Source: Alphaproteobacteria bacterium (lineage in GTDB: Bacteria; Pseudomonadota; Alphaproteobacteria; Rhizobiales; Aestuariivirgaceae). From it: 5,365 nt of DNA. The stretch lies in assembly GCA_020441605.1 (NCBI GenBank), contig JAGRLX010000212.1, positions 1 to 5,365 of the forward strand, written 5' to 3'. The notes under the pieces are model-generated. The model was not told the DNA's origin, did no database searches, and saw nothing but the letters and a program-made list of their open reading frames with translations. The stretch's first letter is position 1. Every line of letters starts with the position of its first letter. This document shows positions 1 to 5,365 of this stretch, in pieces. The position numbers and the translations under genes are program-made.

Positions 1-224
1 ACGTCAATCGCGGGCGCTACCTCAGGGTAGAGTCGGTGATGGAAGCGGGTGTTCCGAAGACGACCACCTCCACCATGAAGCTCAGGTCTGGCACAACGCT
101 CGAAGCCGCCGCCCTCGAACTGACAACTTCGGGCTCCGACGCCGCTGTGGTAGTCGACGGAGGCGGAGCCCCGATCGGCAAGGTTTCACTCCGCCAAATC
201 ACATCGGCACTGTCGTCGGCCTAG
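1..224 (+). CDS. C-terminal fragment of an ABC transporter ATP-binding protein (glycine betaine/proline type) with a CBS-like domain
   Basis: The frame is open from the window edge (first complete codon at 3) to the TAG at 222-224; the gene begins upstream. The visible 73 residues open with VNRGRYLRVESVME, which resembles the junction between the nucleotide-binding domain and the CBS region in ProV/OpuAA-type ATPases. The end, AAVVVDGGGAPIGKVSLRQITSALSSA-like, has the pattern of a CBS motif: a hydrophobic strand (AVVVD), a turn, a GKV strand, then a final helix. In this family the cytoplasmic ATPase powers import of quaternary amines such as glycine betaine or proline betaine, and the CBS part senses ionic strength or nucleotides. 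Walker A/B and the signature motif lie outside the window, so the ATPase assignment is inferred from the tail alone. The next gene begins at once or within 48 bases, which suggests co-transcription. Another CBS-domain protein is the main alternative. Confidence 0.68.
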   Translation, partial: VNRGRYLRVESVMEAGVPKTTTSTMKLRSGTTLEAAALELTTSGSDAAVVVDGGGAPIGKVSLRQITSALSSA

Positions 225-272
225 GTGACGGAGCCGAAAGCTGAAGTCGCAGGATCGTGGGTGAGTTCGGAA

Positions 273-1427
273 ATGAATGCGAAGCAGATAGGTAGCGTTC
301 GCCAAATCTGGCGCTATCCGATTAGTTCGTTGATGGGCGAGACTGTGGAATCGGTGAGCGTCACGAAGGCCGGTTTCGCCGGAGACCGGATTGGCGCTTT
401 CTTTGACGCGGAAACACTGGGGATCGCCTCGCCGCCCACGCCTCGCAAATGGAGTGTCGCGCCGCTCATGGCTGCGCGTACCGGCAGTGCTGGAGAAATC
501 GAAATCGCAACCGGCGGAACCACCTGGCAGCCTGTTGATAGCCCTTCGCTCATTGAGGCAGTATCCGAACTGTTCGGCTCGCGCATGATGTTCCGCCGCT
601 ACGGCGAATATAGCGGCGACGTGCTCTTCAAGCAGCGGTATGCTTGGAAGCCTGTTCACATCATAAGCATTCAGTCACTCGAAAGCCTGCAACAGCAACT
701 GGCTGGCGAGGCTGTCGACGTGCGACGCTTCCGCCCGAATATTGTGGCGGACCTGTCAGGGTTCGGAAAGGACCGGCCGGAGTACGAACTCATCGGGCGC
801 GAGTTCACGATTTCAGGTGTTCGGTTGAGGGGGCTCGGTCCAAGTGGCCGCTGCTCGTTCACAACCCTGGCGCAGCGCGGATTGCCCGAAGATCGATCCG
901 TGCTCAAGGCGCTCATCGCGAACTTCGACAAGGATTTCGGAATCTACTGCGACGTGGTGTCGGAGGGCGAAATCGCGCCAGGCGACGCGATCAATCTTGA
1001 GCGAACAGAAGCCGCAGGCCACCCGGCTGCCGTCGCGGTTCGGCCACGGCCCGGTCCATTGCAACAGGCTGCCAATCGATCCGCCGGCACGGCCTCTGGG
1101 CCAAAGGTGCGGATCGGTTCGCTTGACGAGTTTCCTTCCGGCGAAATCCGGCGCATCGAAGTTCCGGGCGCCGGAGCACTGGCCGTCTTCCGGACAGATG
1201 CGGCGGTCTATGCGGTAAGCGACCGTTGTCCACATGCGGGCGCTCCCATGTCCGAAGGAATTCTCGAGAATGGCCGCATCGTTTGCCCACTTCATTTCGC
1301 GGAGTTCGACCCGCAGACCGGTGAGCCTTTCAATGCGCCGACGGGTTGCCGTCACCTCAAATGTTATCTGGTCGAAAGACAGGGCAACGAGCTATCCATC
1401 CGACTTCAAGACGACCAGAAAAGATAG
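273..1427 (+). CDS. MOSC domain protein fused to a C-terminal Rieske [2Fe-2S] domain
   Basis: From the ATG at 273 the product is 384 residues. Residues about 5-100 match the MOSC N-terminal beta-barrel (IGSVRQIWRYPISS opening, GFAGDR near 34-39). Residues about 115-243 are the MOSC domain, with RRFRPNIV and the GRCSFTT motif; Cys194 sits where the molybdenum-ligand cysteine lies in mARC/YcbX-type proteins. An Ala/Pro-rich linker (about 244-278) leads to a Rieske domain (279-380), whose ligands are Cys319-Pro-His321 and Cys338-Pro-Leu-His341. No signal peptide is seen, so it is probably cytosolic. Known relatives (mARC, YcbX) reduce N-hydroxylated compounds; YcbX carries a plant-type ferredoxin domain at the same end. 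By analogy this is a Mo-cofactor reductase with its own electron-transfer module, but the substrate is unknown. Start choice: the fold begins five residues after this ATG. GTG at 261, with AGGA at 251-254, and GTG at 225, abutting the upstream stop, are alternatives. Confidence 0.86.
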   Translation: MNAKQIGSVRQIWRYPISSLMGETVESVSVTKAGFAGDRIGAFFDAETLGIASPPTPRKWSVAPLMAARTGSAGEIEIATGGTTWQPVDSPSLIEAVSELFGSRMMFRRYGEYSGDVLFKQRYAWKPVHIISIQSLESLQQQLAGEAVDVRRFRPNIVADLSGFGKDRPEYELIGREFTISGVRLRGLGPSGRCSFTTLAQRGLPEDRSVLKALIANFDKDFGIYCDVVSEGEIAPGDAINLERTEAAGHPAAVAVRPRPGPLQQAANRSAGTASGPKVRIGSLDEFPSGEIRRIEVPGAGALAVFRTDAAVYAVSDRCPHAGAPMSEGILENGRIVCPLHFAEFDPQTGEPFNAPTGCRHLKCYLVERQGNELSIRLQDDQKR

Positions 1428-1579
1428 AGCGTCTTTATCACTGGAAGGAATTTATCGAGAGTGGCTGGTGGTCTAAGTATCTCTCAAAATCCCTTTTTTA
1501 TTGTAGGATAGACGTGACTCTTGAGCGCTGCCGGTCAACCGCAGGCAGATAACCGCAATCGATCAAATGAGACATCGCA
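1428..1579 (+). other. Intergenic gap of low GC, possible promoter or regulatory region
   Basis: This is the only sizeable non-coding gap in the window. By hand count bases 1428-1520 are about 41% GC, well below the flanking genes. It contains a T-run at 1494-1499 and AT-rich hexamers such as TAGGAT (1504-1509), but no well-spaced -35/-10 pair and no clear sigma-54 box. It could separate the MOSC-Rieske gene from a second transcription unit starting at 1580. The short distance and same-strand layout also allow read-through. No convincing operator, riboswitch or RNA gene was seen. Confidence 0.3.
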
Positions 1580-2953
1580 ATGCCCCTCGATTCTCCCAGT
1601 GCTCCTTCTGCATCGGCCTCTCAATCACGGACCGTGAAGGTACGCCTGTTCCCGAACGAGGTCACCGATAGCGGCTGGTTCGCCACGCTGGGCGATGTGA
1701 AACTCGCACCTTCCCTGTCGGCACGTGTGGAAGCGGATTGGGTGGTTGTTGGCGGAGGTTGGTTTGGCGCAAATGCTGCGCGGCGCCTAGCCGAACTTCG
1801 ACCGCAAGACAGCGTAGTGTTGGTCGATGCCGGCGCCATCGGCAACAACGCCGCGGGCCGCTGTGCCGGGTTCGCGATCGACCTCGCGCATAACCCCCGC
1901 AATCCTAACTTTGCCGAAGATGAAAAGGGCAACATCGAGGAACAGGAGATCAATGTCGAGGGTATCGACTTCCTTCGTGATGCAGTCCAGAAGTTCAACA
2001 TTCAGTGTGACTGGAGCGAGGAAGGCAAGACCCACTCGGCCGTTACGCAGCGCGGCGAGGAATGCCTGGTGTCTTTCGCAAAGGCACTGGATCGTATCGG
2101 CAAGAAATACGCGTGGTACAACGCGGCCCAGATGAAAGAAATGGTAGGCAGCTCCTACTACACCAAGGGGCTGCATACGCCGGGTACGGTATTGTTTCAA
2201 CCGGCAGCTCTGATGCGCGGCATTGCGGCAAATCTCGGCAGCAACGCGACGGTTTATGAGAATACGCCTGTCGTCGAGGTCATCTATGGTTCACCGCGGC
2301 ACATCCTCCGCACGCCCAATGGTGAAATCCACGCCAGGAATGTCATTCTCTCCGGCAACGGGTTCATATCCCAGTTCGGGTTTTACGAAGACAGCCCCAT
2401 CCCGGTTTACACCTATGGCAGCCTGACACGGCAACTGACCGTACAGGAATTGGGGAAGATCGGCGGCCGGAAGACATATGGTCTCATTCCTGCGGAAAGT
2501 TTCGGAACGACAATCCGCCGTACCGCGGACAACCGGCTTTTCATTCGCAACATCTATGACTACGTCGACAATTTTCATACGTCGATGCAGCAGATCGAAC
2601 GGACGAAGCGGAGTCACCAGAAGTCGTTCGACCGTCGCTTCCCGGAAATCTCCTCAATTGGTTTCGAGCACAGTTGGGGCGGCGCGCTCTGCCTCGTGCA
2701 GAATGGCGGGTTCGTATTTGGACAGCTGGCCGACCGCGTATTTGGCGCTGGCTTCTGCAATGGCACAGGCGTTTCGCGCGGCGCGATCTACGGCAAGGCG
2801 CTTGCCGAGCTTGCCTGCGGCATGGACAGCAAGTCGATCCGCATTCTGCTCAACAAGACCAAGCCGAGCAAAGCCTATCCGAAGCTCATTACATCCCTTG
2901 GGGTGAAGTTCACCACGCGCTACCGCCTGTGGAAGGCCGGAGCAGAAGTCTGA
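1580..2953 (+). CDS. FAD-dependent oxidoreductase of the DAO family (OrdL/PuuB-like amine oxidase)
   Basis: The 457-residue product has a dinucleotide-binding motif GGGWFG at 58-63 and the acidic end of the second strand at Asp83 (VVLVDAG). NNAAGRCAGFA at about 89-99 corresponds to the GASGRNGG segment of OrdL/gamma-glutamylputrescine-oxidase-like flavoproteins. The C-terminal FAD-contacting segment GFCNGTGVSRGAIYGKALAE starts at about 391, as is usual for the fold. Family members oxidise C-N bonds of amines or amino acids to imines, passing electrons to oxygen or a carrier; substrate identity is not visible here. A Ser/Ala-rich, non-hydrophobic N-terminus gives 57 residues before the FAD motif, longer than the roughly 30-40 common in relatives. 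The ATG at 1580 has only a weak purine stretch upstream (TGAGAC, 1568-1573), and a GTG at 1634 is a possible internal start. It is the first gene after the AT-rich gap and is followed 29 bases later by the DapA-like gene. Confidence 0.88.
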   Translation: MPLDSPSAPSASASQSRTVKVRLFPNEVTDSGWFATLGDVKLAPSLSARVEADWVVVGGGWFGANAARRLAELRPQDSVVLVDAGAIGNNAAGRCAGFAIDLAHNPRNPNFAEDEKGNIEEQEINVEGIDFLRDAVQKFNIQCDWSEEGKTHSAVTQRGEECLVSFAKALDRIGKKYAWYNAAQMKEMVGSSYYTKGLHTPGTVLFQPAALMRGIAANLGSNATVYENTPVVEVIYGSPRHILRTPNGEIHARNVILSGNGFISQFGFYEDSPIPVYTYGSLTRQLTVQELGKIGGRKTYGLIPAESFGTTIRRTADNRLFIRNIYDYVDNFHTSMQQIERTKRSHQKSFDRRFPEISSIGFEHSWGGALCLVQNGGFVFGQLADRVFGAGFCNGTGVSRGAIYGKALAELACGMDSKSIRILLNKTKPSKAYPKLITSLGVKFTTRYRLWKAGAEV

Positions 2954-2971
2954 TCGCAAACACGGAATAAC

Positions 2972-2977
2972 AGGAGA
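2972..2977 (+). promoter_or_regulatory. Shine-Dalgarno site of the DapA-like gene
   Basis: AGGAGA lies five bases before the ATG at 2983, in the 29-base gap after the flavoprotein stop. It is the clearest ribosome-binding site in the window and fixes the start of the DapA-like gene. Confidence 0.75.
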
Positions 2978-2982
2978 CGACG

Positions 2983-3867
2983 ATGGCTGACCTCAGGGGC
3001 ATCAACCTTGCCATGCAGACACCATTCCATGAGGATGGTACTATTGACCTGAAGCGGTGGGACAAGCTGCTCGATCAGTATATGGAAACCGGCATGCATG
3101 GGTTTGTGCTGAGCTCCGGAACCGGTCAACATGCCTATCTGACGGAAGACGAGTGCAACACGCTGTTCAAGGCAGGCGTCAAGCGCATCAACGGCAAGGC
3201 CGCGGTCACGGCGCAGACCTCTGCCCTCAATCTTCAGGAAGTGATCCGCCGCTCCAAGGCCGCGCAGGATCTCGGTGTCGATGCGTTGATGATCCTCCCG
3301 CCGTTCTTCGAAGGCCCGAAGCATGATGACGGCATCTTCAAGTTCTATGAAACGGTTTGCCGCGCGGTGTCGATCGACGTGATCGGCTACAATATTCCGG
3401 GCGCCACGGGGATCGAACTTACGCCAGCCCTGTTCAAGCGGCTTCTGCAGATCGACAATTTCAACTTCATCAAGGACAGTTCTGGCGATCTTTGCAAGCA
3501 GCAGGCTTTGCTGGCGTGCGGTGGCAAGATCCTGAATGGCGCCGACCCCAACGCACCATTCTCCTTCATGCTGGGAACGGCTGGGACGATCTGGGGCTGT
3601 GCGAACATTTTTCCGCGCGAATCTGTTCAGCTATTCAATCTCATAGAGGCCGGAAAGTTCAAGGAAGGCCTGAAACTGTGGGAATCCATGTTCCCCATCG
3701 TGAACTACTGCTGGCAGCACGACTATATCCCGGCCGCCAAGGCCGCGTCGCGGCAAATGGGTTTCGATGGCGGTTCGGTGCGCGCGCCGGTCTGTGAAGT
3801 CGGCGCGGAAGAAGAGGCGCGAATTGCCGAAGCTCTGAAGCCGCTTCGCGCTGCGCAGGGAAAGTGA
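2983..3867 (+). CDS. Dihydrodipicolinate synthase/N-acetylneuraminate lyase superfamily protein, not a true DapA
   Basis: The 294-residue product has the length and layout of the DapA-type TIM barrel. Lys164 in FIKDSSGD is the Schiff-base lysine and Tyr136 in GYNIPG is the catalytic tyrosine, matching E. coli DHDPS Lys161 and Tyr133. Two signature features differ. The usual GTTGE loop reads SSGTGQHAYLT at 44-54, so the Glu becomes Gln49. The arginine that binds the aspartate-semialdehyde carboxylate in DHDPS (Arg138 in E. coli, YNVPSRTG) is Ala141 here (YNIPGATG). That argues against lysine biosynthesis and for an aldolase, dehydratase or deaminase on another keto acid or cyclic imine. It sits between a flavoprotein amine oxidase and a dehydrogenase in a tight same-strand run, which supports a catabolic role. 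A strong Shine-Dalgarno site confirms the start. The fold and Schiff-base chemistry are secure; the substrate is not. Confidence 0.9.
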   Translation: MADLRGINLAMQTPFHEDGTIDLKRWDKLLDQYMETGMHGFVLSSGTGQHAYLTEDECNTLFKAGVKRINGKAAVTAQTSALNLQEVIRRSKAAQDLGVDALMILPPFFEGPKHDDGIFKFYETVCRAVSIDVIGYNIPGATGIELTPALFKRLLQIDNFNFIKDSSGDLCKQQALLACGGKILNGADPNAPFSFMLGTAGTIWGCANIFPRESVQLFNLIEAGKFKEGLKLWESMFPIVNYCWQHDYIPAAKAASRQMGFDGGSVRAPVCEVGAEEEARIAEALKPLRAAQGK

Positions 3868-3889
3868 AGACCCAAAGGCCGGCGGGACC

Positions 3890-4903
3890 ATGAAGTCGGT
3901 ACGCGTTGTTGAAGGCGCCTCTCAGTTCACCGTGGCAGACATTCCTCGGCCGGTACTGGAAGCGGACAGTGTTCGCATCAAGGTGGAGGCGGCATTTTTG
4001 CCGCCCTACTTCGCCGGACTTCCGGGTGGCGGGTGGATGACTCCCGCCCGGCCTTTCACGCCCGGCCAATGTGCGATCGGTACCGTTGTCGAAACGACTT
4101 ATCCTTTTTCCCCCCTGAAACCCGGCCAACGGGTCTATTGCGACACGTATGTATCGGACGGCGGCCCCGAGGCCGATCACGCCTTCATGGGCTGCTTCGG
4201 GCTTGCGCCCGGCGCTGCACGCCATCTCGCGAAGTGGCCCGATGGTAGTTTTGCGGAAGAATTCGTCGGGCCTGAACATTGCTTCACGCCCATCCCCAGC
4301 GAGGTCAAGGCGGCGCCTGAGATCCTGTGCCGCCTGGGCTGGTTCGGCACCGCTCTGGCAGCTTTCGAGCGTGGCGGCTTCCGGCCCGGCACCGTAGTCG
4401 CTGTAAACGGTGCAGCCGGATTGCTCGGCACATCCGCCGCGATTATGGCGGCCGCGCTGGGGGCGGCAGAAGTGCGTCTGGTTGGCCGCCGCCTGGACGT
4501 TCTGCACGAGGTTGCCGCCTTGGACCGCCGCTTTGTGGTTGAAGGGCGTGGAGATGCGACACCTGTTGATTTCGTGATTGATTGTGCCGGCGGAGTGGAT
4601 ACGACCCCCACCGTTGCATTGGTAGAACGCCTCCGCCGATTTGGGTCGCTCGTGTTCGTCGGCGCATTGACATCGAGGGCTGCGTTCGACACCAGCTCGC
4701 TCATGCGCAACAGCAACAGCCTTGTCGGTTCCTTCTGGTTTCCGCGCGGCACGGCCGCCCGTGCCCTTGGTTTGATCGCCTCAGGCGCCATCGATCTATC
4801 GCCGTTCCGGGCAACCGTCTTCGCCTTGGATCAGATCGCATCAGCCATGAAACACAGTGCCGAACAGTCGGGCGGGCTGGCCCACGTCGCACTTAAACCC
4901 TGA
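3890..4903 (+). CDS. Zinc-independent medium-chain dehydrogenase/reductase (alcohol dehydrogenase or quinone-reductase-like)
   Basis: The 337-residue product has the MDR arrangement: a GroES-like N-terminal part (about 1-140), then a Rossmann cofactor domain with NGAAGLLG at 173-180 and the strand VRLVGRR after it. The arginines ending that strand suggest NADP(H) rather than NAD(H), which is inference. The catalytic zinc ligands of classical alcohol dehydrogenases are missing: the Cys region reads AAFLPPYFAGL (34-44), and the GHE motif reads GQC (59-61). The four-Cys structural zinc lobe is also not apparent. It is therefore closer in mechanism to zinc-free MDRs such as quinone or enoyl reductases, and could reduce or oxidise an enone, aldehyde or alcohol intermediate. 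It starts 22 bases after the DapA-like stop with a weak GGCGGGA ribosome site, and ends 12 bases before the next flavoprotein gene, so it is probably in the same operon. General family is confident; reaction is open. Confidence 0.86.
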   Translation: MKSVRVVEGASQFTVADIPRPVLEADSVRIKVEAAFLPPYFAGLPGGGWMTPARPFTPGQCAIGTVVETTYPFSPLKPGQRVYCDTYVSDGGPEADHAFMGCFGLAPGAARHLAKWPDGSFAEEFVGPEHCFTPIPSEVKAAPEILCRLGWFGTALAAFERGGFRPGTVVAVNGAAGLLGTSAAIMAAALGAAEVRLVGRRLDVLHEVAALDRRFVVEGRGDATPVDFVIDCAGGVDTTPTVALVERLRRFGSLVFVGALTSRAAFDTSSLMRNSNSLVGSFWFPRGTAARALGLIASGAIDLSPFRATVFALDQIASAMKHSAEQSGGLAHVALKP

Positions 4904-4905
4904 AC

Positions 4906-4915
4906 AGGAAAAAAG
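4906..4915 (+). promoter_or_regulatory. Shine-Dalgarno site of the dimethylglycine-dehydrogenase-like gene
   Basis: AGGAAAAAAG occupies nearly all of the 12-base gap between the dehydrogenase stop (4901-4903) and the ATG at 4916. The AGGA core is six bases upstream of the start. This close coupling supports translation from one polycistronic message. Confidence 0.65.
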
Positions 4916-5365
4916 ATGTCTAACCTTCCGGAAGAAGCGCAAGTTGTCATCATCGGCGGTGGCATCGGCGGTGCCTCGATCGCCTATCATCTGGCGAAGC
5001 GCGGTGTATCCGATGTGCTGCTGCTTGAACGGGACAAACTGACCTGCGGCACCACGTGGCACGCGGCTGGGCTTGTCGGTACGCTGTGGCCGACGAAGAA
5101 CATGACACAGTTGGGTGCCTACTCGCATCGGCTTTACCAGGAACTGGAGTCAGAGACGGGGCAGGCGACGGGATACAAGCGCAATGGTTCCATCTCGCTT
5201 GCCCAGACAAAGGATCGTCTGGAAGAGCTGACGCGCACCGCCGAAATGGCCCGCGTCTTCGGCGTGAATGTGGACGTGGTCGGCCCGGATAAGCTCGGGG
5301 AACTTTATCCGGGGATCGTCACATCCGATCTCGTGGGTGGCCTTCATCTCAAGAACGATGGGCAG
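4916..5365 (+). CDS. FAD-dependent oxidoreductase, dimethylglycine/sarcosine dehydrogenase-like (N-terminal part)
   Basis: The first 150 codons are present and the frame runs off the window end. VVIIGGGIGGASIAYHLAKRG at about 10-30 is the FAD-binding motif (GGGIGG at 14-19), with the acidic strand end at Glu38 (LLLERD). CGTTWHAAGLVG at 44-55 matches the motif in dimethylglycine and sarcosine dehydrogenases where a histidine carries covalent FAD; here that is His49. The following YSHRLYQELESETGQATGYKRNGSI pattern, starting near residue 68, is also typical of that family. Full-length members are about 800 residues, with a C-terminal GcvT-like tetrahydrofolate domain that captures the oxidised methyl group; that part is outside the window, so its presence is inferred. 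The expected job is N-demethylation of a secondary or tertiary methylamine such as dimethylglycine, sarcosine or an N-methylated cyclic amino acid. A good Shine-Dalgarno site supports this start. Confidence 0.9.
   Translation, partial: MSNLPEEAQVVIIGGGIGGASIAYHLAKRGVSDVLLLERDKLTCGTTWHAAGLVGTLWPTKNMTQLGAYSHRLYQELESETGQATGYKRNGSISLAQTKDRLEELTRTAEMARVFGVNVDVVGPDKLGELYPGIVTSDLVGGLHLKNDGQ

Noticed and set aside
186..659. A 157-codon open frame on the minus strand over the MOSC region
   Set aside because: It lies opposite a well-supported MOSC coding region, and its product shows no domain pattern.
813..1355. A 180-codon open frame on the minus strand over the MOSC-Rieske junction
   Set aside because: It is opposite the intact Rieske ligands on the plus strand, and its own product has no recognisable motif.
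1457..1499. GAGAG (1457-1461) and CTCTC (1481-1485) followed by a T-run, as a possible rho-independent terminator
   Set aside because: The stem is only five base pairs with a 19-base loop, and the T-run begins several bases after it; too weak to call a terminator.
1504..1551. Promoter hexamers such as TAGGAT (1504-1509), or TTGAGC (1521) with CAGATA (1546)
   Set aside because: No pair has both good matches and 16-18-base spacing, so no specific promoter is called.
2983..3867. Naming this gene dapA (lysine biosynthesis)
   Set aside because: The arginine and GTTGE loop expected of DHDPS are missing, and the neighbours are catabolic rather than lysine-pathway genes.
3659..4507. A 282-codon open frame on the minus strand, opposite the dehydrogenase gene
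   Set aside because: It is a shadow frame: the plus-strand product has a full MDR fold, while the reverse product is Arg/Pro/Gly-rich with no recognisable motif, as is common opposite high-GC genes.

Overview
The window looks like a catabolic gene cluster from an alphaproteobacterium, probably of the Rhizobiales or Rhodobacterales type. The reasons are the fairly high GC content of the genes, dense same-strand packing, and the combination of a betaine-type ABC transporter with FAD-dependent amine oxidoreductases. The organism assignment is inference from style and content; no phylogenetic marker is present.

All six genes supported here lie on the + strand. The left edge (1-224) is the C-terminal tail of an ABC transporter ATPase of the glycine betaine/proline (ProV/OpuAA) type, ending in a CBS-like domain. 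Next is an unusual fusion (273-1427, possibly starting at 225) of a molybdenum-cofactor-binding MOSC protein with a C-terminal Rieske [2Fe-2S] domain. A 152-base non-coding gap of lower GC (1428-1579) follows and may hold a promoter. Then come four tightly spaced genes: a DAO-fold FAD oxidoreductase (1580-2953), a DapA/N-acetylneuraminate-lyase-superfamily Schiff-base enzyme (2983-3867), a zinc-independent medium-chain dehydrogenase (3890-4903), and the first 150 codons of a dimethylglycine/sarcosine-dehydrogenase-like flavoprotein (4916-5365), cut by the window edge. Gaps between the last four are 29, 22 and 12 bases, as expected of one operon.

The genes fit uptake and stepwise breakdown of a methylated or cyclic amino compound. 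The transporter would import a betaine-like solute. The two flavoproteins would oxidise C-N bonds, one of them probably an N-demethylase with covalent FAD. The DapA-like enzyme would act on a keto-acid or imine intermediate, and the dehydrogenase would handle an aldehyde, enone or alcohol. The MOSC-Rieske protein could supply a Mo-dependent reduction of an N-oxygenated compound. The substrate cannot be read from the sequence. Several enzymes have lost the signature residues of their best-known relatives (the DHDPS arginine, the ADH zinc ligands), so this is probably not a textbook pathway.
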